In this document: in pieces, positions 1 to 5,079 of the stretch
How the letters are laid out: each line of letters starts with the position of its first letter
How positions within the stretch are numbered: position 1 is the first letter of the stretch
Notes under the pieces: model-generated
Databases searched by the model: none
Told to the model about the DNA's origin: nothing
What the model saw: the letters and a program-made list of their open reading frames with translations, nothing else
Translations under genes and position numbers: made by a program
Origin: Bacteroidales bacterium
GTDB taxonomy: Bacteria > Bacteroidota > Bacteroidia > Bacteroidales > UBA932
Length of the DNA stretch: 5,079 nt
NCBI GenBank assembly: GCA_012513425.1
Contig: JAAZCF010000120.1
Coordinates: 1 to 5,079 of the forward strand
Reading direction: 5' to 3'

Positions 1-715
1 TAATGTGGCCATCATTGTCAATCAGCGAATCAATCATGCTGCAAAGAACATTGATCGGATTAGCGACAGCTCCACCATAATGACCGGAATGCAAGTCTTT
101 GTCAGGGCCTTTGACTGTTACCTCCAAATATGCCAGACCCCTCATGCCGCAGTTGATGGAAGGAACATTTTCTCCAATCATAGTTGTGTCAGAGACTAAA
201 ATAATATCGCAGGACAGCAGTTCTTTATGGTCTTGAACCCATTTTGCCAAAGATGGAGATCCTATTTCTTCTTCGCCTTCAAAAATAAACTTAATGTTGT
301 GATGAAGTTTGCCGCTGCGAACCAAATATTCAAAGGCTTTAATATGCATGAAAGTTTGACCCTTGTCATCATTGGCTCCTCTAGCATAAATGGCTCCGTC
401 TCTAATTTCAGGCTTGAAAGGATCTGAGTCCCAAAGCTCAATTGGATCAACCGGCTGCACATCATAATGGCCATAAATCAAAACGGTCTTCCACTCAGGA
501 TTGCATGTTTTCTGACCGAATACCACAGGATGGCCATCAGTATTCATCACTAGAGCCGAGTCTGATCCGGCTTTCAGCAGCAGTTTTGCAAGAGCATCGG
601 CACACTTGTGCATGTCAGGGCAGTGTGTCTCATCGCTGCTTATTGAGGGAATTTCAAGTATGGAAAATAGCTCGTTAAAGAACCTATCTTTATTTATATC
701 AACATATTGTTTCAT
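1..715 (-). CDS. M20-family metallo-dipeptidase, N-terminal half (3' end outside window)
   Basis: Zinc-dependent dipeptidase of the M20 family (PepV/carnosinase-like group), probably cytoplasmic, hydrolysing small peptides. The window holds 238 residues, about half of the roughly 450 usual for the family; the C-terminal part lies beyond position 1. Visible motifs, numbered from the 715 start: GHYDVQP with metal ligand His83 and Asp85; ARGANDDKGQ with bridging Asp116; EGEEEIGS with catalytic base Glu149 and metal ligand Glu150; VSDTT with Asp176; and DLHSGHYGG with His209, the lid/dimerisation-domain histidine. All active-site residues expected in this half are present. An in-frame ATG at 739 would add eight residues (MAKNIQLS). 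I prefer 715 because related proteins, as I recall them, begin near MKQY and because the -7 element at 746-753 would make the 739 start nearly leaderless. No signal peptide is seen. Transcribed divergently from tig. The exact substrate cannot be told. Confidence 0.94.
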   Translation of the reverse strand, partial: MKQYVDINKDRFFNELFSILEIPSISSDETHCPDMHKCADALAKLLLKAGSDSALVMNTDGHPVVFGQKTCNPEWKTVLIYGHYDVQPVDPIELWDSDPFKPEIRDGAIYARGANDDKGQTFMHIKAFEYLVRSGKLHHNIKFIFEGEEEIGSPSLAKWVQDHKELLSCDIILVSDTTMIGENVPSINCGMRGLAYLEVTVKGPDKDLHSGHYGGAVANPINVLCSMIDSLIDNDGHI

Positions 716-732
716 AGATAATTGAATATTTT

Positions 733-766
733 TAGCCATATTTTACAAAGGTAGCCAATTTTTTAC
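733..766. repeat. Imperfect direct repeat in the tig/dipeptidase divergent promoter region
   Basis: Two copies of a 14-15 base unit lie 19-20 bases apart: TAGCCATATTTTAC at 733-746 and TAGCCAATTTTTTAC at 752-766. They share TAGCCA at the start and TTTTAC at the end and differ by one base of length. A spacing of about two helical turns would put both on one face of the DNA, and both flank the minus-strand -7 element. This could be an operator, but the units are AT-rich and chance is possible. Confidence 0.3.
746..753 (-). promoter_or_regulatory. Bacteroidota-type -7 promoter element for the dipeptidase gene
   Basis: On the minus strand this reads TACCTTTG, a full match to the Bacteroidota -7 consensus TAnnTTTG. 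Transcription would start near 738-741, giving a leader of about 25 nt to the ATG at 715. No clear -33 TTTG is seen 19-21 bases upstream, so the call rests on the -7 element and its position. Confidence 0.5.
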
Positions 767-774
767 TATTTTTG
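767..774 (+). promoter_or_regulatory. Bacteroidota-type -7 promoter element for the tig-clpP-clpX operon
   Basis: TATTTTTG matches TAnnTTTG in full. The start of transcription would fall near 779-782, leaving a 5' leader of about 31-34 nt before the tig ATG at 813. The -33 element is weak: TTTA at 742-745, with a 21-base spacer, is the nearest candidate. It lies next to the opposing -7 element of the dipeptidase gene. Confidence 0.55.
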
Positions 775-812
775 CAGCCCTTTGTTTTCTAAAAATCACA
801 ATTTATAAAGAT

Positions 813-2138
813 ATGCAAGTTAATCAAACAAAACACGACGACCTTAACTTAACAGTTTCTATCCAACTTGATAAAGCCGATTATGCTGATGTGCAAAAAA
901 AACGCCTAAACGATTTTCGCCACAAAGCTGACTTAAAAGGCTTCCGTAAAGGCATGGCTCCAATGAGCCTTATTGAAAAAATGTATGGCGGCCAAGCTCT
1001 TGGCGAAACCATCAACAATATTGTTTCATCCCAGCTCAATAAATATATTGAAGATAATAAACTGAATGTTCTTGGTGAACCTCTTCCAAGCGAAAAAGAA
1101 GATAAAAACGATTGGGAAAATGGTGAGTCTTTTACTTTTGATTTTGACCTTGGTCTAGCTCATGATATTTCTGTTGATGTAACAGCAGAAGATGTTATAA
1201 CTTATTACGATATTACTGTCAGTGCAAAAGCTCTTGCTGACTATAAAGATAGTATGCTTCGCCAATATGGAAGCATGGAAAGTGGAGAAGCTATTGGTGA
1301 GGATGACTTTATGATTGCTGATTTTGCACAAGGCGAAACTATAGTCAAAGATGCATATGTATCTCTCCGCAGTGTGGATGAGGCGGCCAAATCTATGTTT
1401 ATCGGCCTTAAGAAAGATGATACACTTGACGTGAATATCAATGAAGTTTTCGTTAATGAGACTGATCGCGCTGCAATGCTTCACAGCTCAAAAGAAGAGC
1501 TTGCTGCAATGGAGCCTGTTTGGAAAATGACTATCAAAGAAGTCAAGACTTTTGTTGCAGCTCAACCTACTGTTGAGACTTTTGACAAGATGTTTGGCGA
1601 AGGTCAAGTGAAAGATGATAAAGAGTTTGATGCAAGAGTCAAAGAATTGCTGAAAAAAGAATATGTGACAGAAAGTGACTACAGATTCTCAGTTGATGCT
1701 CGTGAATATCTTATCAACAAAGCAAATATCTCTCTTCCTGAAGCATTCTTAAAGAGATGGTTGCTTGCTGCTAATGAAGGTAAATTCACTGCAGAGGATA
1801 TTGAAAAAGAATTTGAAGGTTTTGCTAAAGACTTCTGTTGGCAGATGATTTGCTCTCATCTTTTGAAAACTCATGATCTTCAAGTAACTAAAGAAGATAT
1901 TGAGAGAGATGCAAAAGAATTTGCTGCATATCAATTCGCTATGTATGGTATGAATAATGTTCCTGACGAGCAACTTACAAGCTTTGCCAAACGCATTCTT
2001 GAGGATAAAGAGCAAGTTCGCCGTATCTATGAAAAAGCAGAAAATAACTTGGTTGTAAACTACATCAAAGGCATTGTTTCTTTTGACAAGAAAAAGACCA
2101 CTATCGAAAAGATTCGTCAAATGAATCAACAAAAATAA
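813..2138 (+). CDS. tig: Trigger factor, ribosome-associated chaperone
   Basis: Chaperone that docks at the ribosomal exit tunnel and shields nascent chains in the cytoplasm. It has 441 residues, close to the usual 430-450. The N-terminal ribosome-binding domain (about 1-115) carries the signature GFRKGMAP at residues 43-50, the same place as in the E. coli protein. A middle region (about 150-245) sits where the FKBP-type prolyl isomerase domain belongs, but I cannot find the usual FKBP core with its GFE-type motif, so isomerase activity is doubtful. The C-terminal part (about 250-441) is charged and predicted helical, as expected for the substrate-cradling arms. The ATG at 813 gives a normal family N-terminus. 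It is preceded by an A-rich stretch rather than a Shine-Dalgarno site. First gene of an operon with clpP, which begins 9 nt after its stop. Confidence 0.97.
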   Translation: MQVNQTKHDDLNLTVSIQLDKADYADVQKKRLNDFRHKADLKGFRKGMAPMSLIEKMYGGQALGETINNIVSSQLNKYIEDNKLNVLGEPLPSEKEDKNDWENGESFTFDFDLGLAHDISVDVTAEDVITYYDITVSAKALADYKDSMLRQYGSMESGEAIGEDDFMIADFAQGETIVKDAYVSLRSVDEAAKSMFIGLKKDDTLDVNINEVFVNETDRAAMLHSSKEELAAMEPVWKMTIKEVKTFVAAQPTVETFDKMFGEGQVKDDKEFDARVKELLKKEYVTESDYRFSVDAREYLINKANISLPEAFLKRWLLAANEGKFTAEDIEKEFEGFAKDFCWQMICSHLLKTHDLQVTKEDIERDAKEFAAYQFAMYGMNNVPDEQLTSFAKRILEDKEQVRRIYEKAENNLVVNYIKGIVSFDKKKTTIEKIRQMNQQK

Positions 2139-2147
2139 TTATCTATC

Positions 2148-2828
2148 ATGGCAACATCAGAATTTGAAAAATTTGCGGTGAAAGACCGTGGCATCAGTTC
2201 ATTGGCTCTTCACAGAGTTAACTCCGTGTACTCCAGCTATATTAGCCCTATGATCATCGAAGAACGTCAGCTTAATGTGGCGCAAATGGATGTTTTTTCT
2301 CGCTTGATGATGGATCGTATCATCTTTTTGGGATGTCCAATTAATGATGAGGTTGCCAATATTATTCAAGCTCAGTTACTCTTTTTGGACAGTAACGGAT
2401 ATGATTCAGACATCTCTTTGTATATCAACTCTCCGGGAGGCTCTGTGTATGATGGATTGGGAATTTACGACACTATACAGACCATCAACTCTGATGTCCA
2501 CACAATCTGCACAGGTATGGCCGCGTCTATGGCAGCAGTGCTATTAACCGCAGGAACTGCAGGCAAACGATCAGCTCTTCCTCATTCTAGAGTAATGATT
2601 CATCAACCATTAGGTGGAGCTGAGGGCCAGGCTTCTGACATTGAGATTACAGCAAGAGAAATTGGCAAACTTAAAACAGAACTATATCAAATTATAAGTG
2701 ATCATTCCGGAAAAACCATTGAAGATATTATAAAAGATGCAGATCGTGATTATTGGATGACTGCTCAAGAAGCTCTTTCTTATGGAATGATTGATCAGAT
2801 TGTCACTAAAGCGAAGAAGAATGGCTAA
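2148..2828 (+). CDS. clpP: ATP-dependent Clp protease proteolytic subunit ClpP
   Basis: Serine peptidase (family S14) that forms a double-heptamer barrel and degrades proteins fed in by ClpX or another Clp ATPase. The catalytic triad is complete: Ser127 in GMAASMAA, His152 in MIHQPLGG and Asp201 in ADRDYWMT. The spacings of 25 and 49 residues equal those of E. coli Ser97-His122-Asp171. The INSPGGSVYDG oxyanion/strand motif is at 93-103. At 226 residues it is longer than E. coli ClpP (207). By alignment the mature chain would begin near Tyr31, so about 30 residues form an N-terminal extension that may be removed by self-cleavage. The RGER-type segment after the mature N-terminus is replaced by RQLNVAQMD, which I recall in Bacteroidota ClpP. 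It starts 9 nt after tig with no evident Shine-Dalgarno site, and its last 8 nt overlap clpX. Confidence 0.98.
   Translation: MATSEFEKFAVKDRGISSLALHRVNSVYSSYISPMIIEERQLNVAQMDVFSRLMMDRIIFLGCPINDEVANIIQAQLLFLDSNGYDSDISLYINSPGGSVYDGLGIYDTIQTINSDVHTICTGMAASMAAVLLTAGTAGKRSALPHSRVMIHQPLGGAEGQASDIEITAREIGKLKTELYQIISDHSGKTIEDIIKDADRDYWMTAQEALSYGMIDQIVTKAKKNG
2811..2828 (+). promoter_or_regulatory. clpX translation start: purine-rich leader and clpP stop/clpX start overlap
   Basis: The clpX start ATG (2821) lies inside the end of clpP, whose stop TAA occupies 2826-2828, an 8-base overlap reading ATGGCTAA. Just upstream is a purine run, GCGAAGAAGA (2811-2820), the nearest thing to a Shine-Dalgarno site in the window. 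This decides the start: an in-frame ATG at 2791 would add MIRLSLKRRR, which is clpP codons read in another frame and is not found at ClpX N-termini. The layout suggests translational coupling. Confidence 0.7.
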
Positions 2829-4071
2829 AAAAAAAGATATTAATCGTTGCTCCTTCTGTGGCAGAGCAGAAAATGAAGTGCCGCTAATGATGTTAGCTGA
2901 ATCGGCTTGCATTTGTTCAGATTGTGTAGAGATGGCATACGCCCAAGCAAAAGAGGTTCTTCATCCTCAGAGTTCCATCAAGACTTTAGGTAAAGTCGAA
3001 GGTGACTTTTTTCTTAAAAAGCCTCACGAAATTTATGACTTTCTCAGTCAATATGTGATTGGCCAAGAAAACGCAAAAAAGACACTCTCTGTTGCAGTAT
3101 ATAATCATTACAAAAGAATTGAAAATGTAGGCAGCGGAGAACTTATTGAAAAGTCTAATATTTTGATGATCGGCCCTACAGGTACCGGTAAAACCTTACT
3201 TGCCAAGACTATTGCCAAGCTTTTGAATGTGCCTTTTGCATTGGTTGATGCTACAATTCTGACAGAAGCAGGATATGTGGGAGAGGATGTTGAAAGTATC
3301 CTTACCAGACTTTTGCAAGACGCAGATTATAATGTCAGCAAGGCAGAAAAAGGTATAGTCTTTATTGACGAAATTGATAAAATAGCTCGCAAGAGTGACA
3401 ATCCTTCAATAACTAGAGATGTGTCTGGAGAGGGGGTGCAACAAGCTTTGCTCAAGATTATTGAGGGAAGCATAGTAAATGTACCTCCTCAAGGAGGAAG
3501 AAAACATCCTGAACAGCAAATGATAGCTGTAGATACTAACAATATTTTATTTATTTGTGGTGGTGCCTTTGAAGGAATTGAGAGAAATATCGCCAATCGT
3601 TTGAATACTCAAGTGATAGGCTTTGACACAGGTTCTATCCGAAGCAACATTGACAGAGATAACCTTATCCAATATGTGGCTCCTCAGGATTTGCGCTCAT
3701 ATGGACTTATCCCAGAAATAATTGGTCGTTTACCTGTGTTGACACATTTAAACCCTTTAGACAGGGAATCTCTCCGAGCAATCTTGACAGAGCCTAAAAA
3801 TTCGCTCATCAAGCAATATACAGAGTTATTTAAGTTAGACAATATTAAACTTACAATAAAGCCTGATGTGTTGGATTATATTGTAGACACTGCAGTTGAA
3901 TTTCAGCTTGGCGCACGCGGACTTCGTTCAATTTGTGAAATTATCATGTTGGATGCGATGTATGATGCTCCAACTAGCACTAAGAAGACATTTACTGTGA
4001 CTTTGGATTATGCAAAAGAGCGTATGTTAAAGTCTGGATCTGCGTTGATTAAGGAAAAAGAAGTAGAGTGA
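2821..4071 (+). CDS. clpX: ATP-dependent Clp protease ATP-binding subunit ClpX
   Basis: Hexameric AAA+ unfoldase that recognises tagged substrates and threads them into ClpP. It has 416 residues, near the usual 410-425. The N-terminal zinc-binding domain has Cys10, Cys13, Cys32 and Cys35, with the same C-X2-C-X18-C-X2-C spacing as E. coli. The AAA+ core follows: Walker A GPTGTGKT (118-125), pore-1 loop GYVG (151-154), Walker B FIDEID (181-186), the RKH pore loop (227-229), the IGF loop that docks on ClpP (266-268), the arginine finger in EIIGRLP (Arg303) and sensor 2 GARGLRS (364-370). Every motif needed for ATP hydrolysis, substrate gripping and ClpP binding is intact. The start at 2821 is chosen because MAKKKDINRCSFCG matches family N-termini. 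Last gene of the tig-clpP-clpX operon; a terminator lies 69 nt after the stop. Confidence 0.99.
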   Translation: MAKKKDINRCSFCGRAENEVPLMMLAESACICSDCVEMAYAQAKEVLHPQSSIKTLGKVEGDFFLKKPHEIYDFLSQYVIGQENAKKTLSVAVYNHYKRIENVGSGELIEKSNILMIGPTGTGKTLLAKTIAKLLNVPFALVDATILTEAGYVGEDVESILTRLLQDADYNVSKAEKGIVFIDEIDKIARKSDNPSITRDVSGEGVQQALLKIIEGSIVNVPPQGGRKHPEQQMIAVDTNNILFICGGAFEGIERNIANRLNTQVIGFDTGSIRSNIDRDNLIQYVAPQDLRSYGLIPEIIGRLPVLTHLNPLDRESLRAILTEPKNSLIKQYTELFKLDNIKLTIKPDVLDYIVDTAVEFQLGARGLRSICEIIMLDAMYDAPTSTKKTFTVTLDYAKERMLKSGSALIKEKEVE

Positions 4072-4140
4072 TTCCAGAAAATAATTGTCCGATAACAGCA
4101 TTGATCTTTCTTCGGGCTTTGTTTCTGCTAAAATAACAAC

Positions 4141-4175
4141 GAAGGCAACCTATATAGGTCGCCTTCTGTTTTTTC
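4141..4175 (+). terminator. Intrinsic terminator after clpX
   Basis: GAAGGC (4141-4146) pairs with GCCTTC (4161-4166). After one A/C mismatch the inner arms ACCT and AGGT extend the stem around a small AT loop. A T-rich tract, TGTTTTTTC, follows at 4167-4175. This is a typical rho-independent terminator for the tig-clpP-clpX transcript. The stem also lies downstream of the converging ferredoxin gene, but on that strand the following T-tract is poor (GTTGTTATTTTA), so two-way action is uncertain. Confidence 0.88.
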
Positions 4176-4196
4176 TAAAAAAATAAATAAAGTAAA

Positions 4197-4364
4197 TTAA
4201 TCTTTAGAAATAGCACCCATTGGGCAAGCATCAGCGCAAGCACCACACTCTACGCACAATTCTGGGTCAATTTTGTAAATGTCACCAGCTGAAATAGCGC
4301 CAACTGCACATTCATCGATGCAAGTACCACAAGCAGCGCAATCTTCTGAAATTTTATAAGCCAT
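4197..4364 (-). CDS. 2[4Fe-4S] ferredoxin, clostridial type
   Basis: Small cytoplasmic electron carrier of 55 residues, the usual size. Eight cysteines form two motifs: Cys9, Cys12, Cys15, Cys19 and Cys37, Cys40, Cys43, Cys47. By family rule, cluster I is held by Cys9, Cys12, Cys15 and Cys47, and cluster II by Cys37, Cys40, Cys43 and Cys19. The second motif ends in the usual CP (CPMGAI). The first ends in Cys-Ala (CAVGAI) where proline is normal, with the cysteine kept. Such proteins serve low-potential reactions such as pyruvate:ferredoxin oxidoreductase and hydrogenase in anaerobes; the partner here is unknown. The ATG at 4364 gives the standard MAYKIS opening, and there is no Shine-Dalgarno site. 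It stands alone, converging on the clpX operon and diverging from the DUF1573 gene. Confidence 0.95.
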   Translation of the reverse strand: MAYKISEDCAACGTCIDECAVGAISAGDIYKIDPELCVECGACADACPMGAISKD

Positions 4365-4385
4365 TGTGATTAAGTATTAAAAAAG

Positions 4386-4402
4386 TATTTGTGGCACAAA
4401 TA
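4386..4402. repeat. 17-bp perfect inverted repeat over the ferredoxin promoter
   Basis: TATTTGTG (4386-4393) and CACAAATA (4395-4402) are perfect reverse complements around a single G. The site overlaps the ferredoxin -7 element and its likely transcription start near 4390. Its centre is about 44 bases upstream of the likely start for the DUF1573 gene. It could be an operator for a dimeric regulator. It matches no operator consensus that I recognise with confidence, and short AT-rich palindromes also arise by chance. Confidence 0.4.
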
Positions 4403-4404
4403 TA
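4397..4404 (-). promoter_or_regulatory. Bacteroidota-type -7 promoter element for the ferredoxin gene
   Basis: Reads TATATTTG on the minus strand, a full match to TAnnTTTG. The transcription start would fall near 4389-4392, giving a leader of about 26 nt to the ATG at 4364. No good -33 TTTG is seen at the expected distance. Confidence 0.55.
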
Positions 4405-4424
4405 GATATTTTTTAATTAAGTAG

Positions 4425-4432
4425 TATCTTTG
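4425..4432 (+). promoter_or_regulatory. Bacteroidota-type -7 promoter element for the DUF1573 gene
   Basis: TATCTTTG matches TAnnTTTG in full. The transcription start would fall near 4437-4440, so the leader before the ATG at 4450 is only about 10-13 nt. The expected -33 zone overlaps the opposing ferredoxin -7 element and has no clear TTTG. Confidence 0.55.
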
Positions 4433-4449
4433 TTCAAAATATTATAACG

Positions 4450-5079
4450 ATGAAAAAGTATTTGTTTTTGGTAATAATTATGGCTTTGGGAAGTGCTGTA
4501 GCTGCTTTTGCTCAAAATAACAGCGATGCTCAACCTGAGGAAAAAGTGCTGTCATTTGATACTAAAGAGTACGACTTCGGCGACCTCACAACTTCATCAG
4601 GACCTCAAACATACAAATTTGTTTTCACGAATATTAGTTCAAAGCCAATTGTTGTTCATAATGCCATTTCAAGCTGTGGTTGTACAGTTCCTATATGGGA
4701 TAAACAACCAATTCCTCCAGGAAAGAAAGGAACAATAGAAGTGACATATTCCAACGACCAAGGTCCGTATCCATTCAATAAGACTATTACTATCTATGTG
4801 TCCGGAATAAATCGTCCAATAGTACTTCGTATCAAGGGTCAGGTTCATGAGCGCCAGATGTCAATAGAAGAGCTGTTTACTAGAAAGATTGGAATAATAG
4901 GTATTCGCGCTGAAGAAATTTCAATTGGATATATTGCTCAGGGAAAGAGAAAAGTAGAAGAATCAGATATTGCAAATATGAGTAATAAGCCTGTACAGGT
5001 TGTTGCAGTAACCGATCCTGCTGTGTCAGTGTCAATCACACCAAACCCCATTCCTGCCAAAAGCATAGCAAAAATTAAA
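4450..5079 (+). CDS. Secreted DUF1573 domain protein (3' end outside window)
   Basis: Exported protein of unknown function, 210 residues visible with no stop. Residues 1-21 form a signal peptide: MKKY, a hydrophobic core (LFLVIIMALGSAVAA) and a probable signal peptidase I site after AFA, before Gln22. No cysteine lies at the cleavage site, so it is not a lipoprotein. A DUF1573 domain, an immunoglobulin-like beta fold, spans about 35-132: it opens with FDTKEYDFGDL, has the hallmark SSCGCTVPIW with Cys76 and Cys78, and then PIPPGKKGTIEVTY. A second, related module seems to begin near 150 (EISIGYIAQGKRK, then MSNKPVQVV) without a visible CGC motif. The family is common in Bacteroidota; its role is not established. 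The ATG at 4450 gives a complete signal peptide, with no Shine-Dalgarno site. Transcribed divergently from the ferredoxin gene. Confidence 0.92.
   Translation, partial: MKKYLFLVIIMALGSAVAAFAQNNSDAQPEEKVLSFDTKEYDFGDLTTSSGPQTYKFVFTNISSKPIVVHNAISSCGCTVPIWDKQPIPPGKKGTIEVTYSNDQGPYPFNKTITIYVSGINRPIVLRIKGQVHERQMSIEELFTRKIGIIGIRAEEISIGYIAQGKRKVEESDIANMSNKPVQVVAVTDPAVSVSITPNPIPAKSIAKIK

Noticed and set aside
442..678. Plus-strand open frames over 5-678
   Set aside because: The opposite strand codes an M20 dipeptidase with all expected motifs; the plus-strand frames show no recognisable protein and are shadows.
1155..2132. Minus-strand open frames opposite tig (1155-1484, 1749-2132)
   Set aside because: They lie wholly within the well-supported tig gene, lack family features and have no promoter-like element. 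They are antisense shadows.
2791..2820. Earlier in-frame ATG for clpX
   Set aside because: The ten added residues are clpP codons read in another frame and are not found in ClpX; the ATG at 2821 gives the normal zinc-domain N-terminus and has a purine-rich leader.
4072..4140. Possible small RNA or second hairpin between clpX and the terminator
   Set aside because: I found no stable stem or promoter element here; it reads as a plain 3' untranslated region.
4379..4465. 13-base direct repeat AAAAAGTATTTGT at about 4380 and 4453
   Set aside because: The second copy is the MKKYLF signal-peptide coding start of the DUF1573 gene, so the match is probably chance in AT-rich DNA.
4508..4738. 76-residue open frame at 4508-4738
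   Set aside because: It is out of frame with the DUF1573 gene, which has a signal peptide and domain motifs across the same stretch.

Overview
The window looks like chromosomal DNA of an anaerobic member of the Bacteroidota, probably Bacteroidales. The evidence is AT-rich DNA, four intergenic matches to the Bacteroidota -7 promoter element (TAnnTTTG), a near absence of Shine-Dalgarno sequences, a secreted DUF1573 protein, a clostridial-type 2[4Fe-4S] ferredoxin, and protein sequences for trigger factor, ClpP and ClpX that read like that phylum. The assignment rests on motif and sequence recognition, not on a search.

Layout. Positions 1-715 (minus strand) hold the N-terminal half of an M20-family dipeptidase that runs off the left edge. 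A short divergent intergenic region (716-812) has a -7 element for each direction and an imperfect direct repeat. Positions 813-4071 (plus strand) are the protein quality-control operon tig-clpP-clpX: trigger factor, then ClpP after 9 nt, then ClpX overlapping the end of clpP by 8 nt. A strong intrinsic terminator follows at 4141-4175. Converging on it is a 55-residue ferredoxin gene (4364-4197, minus). A second divergent promoter region (4365-4449) separates the ferredoxin from a DUF1573 lipoprotein-like or periplasmic protein (4450 onward, plus) that runs off the right edge.

How they work together. Trigger factor binds at the ribosome exit and shields nascent chains. ClpX unfolds tagged or damaged substrates and threads them into the ClpP chamber. 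The close packing predicts one transcript from the promoter near 767. The dipeptidase could finish the breakdown of small peptides, but it is transcribed in the opposite direction and a functional link is only a guess. Ferredoxin and the DUF1573 protein are separate units.

No gene-free stretch exceeds 300 bases. I see no RNA gene, mobile element, CRISPR array or new multi-gene system; this is mostly an ordinary housekeeping region. The most notable signals are the two compact divergent promoter regions with possible operator repeats and the apparently degenerate isomerase domain of the trigger factor.
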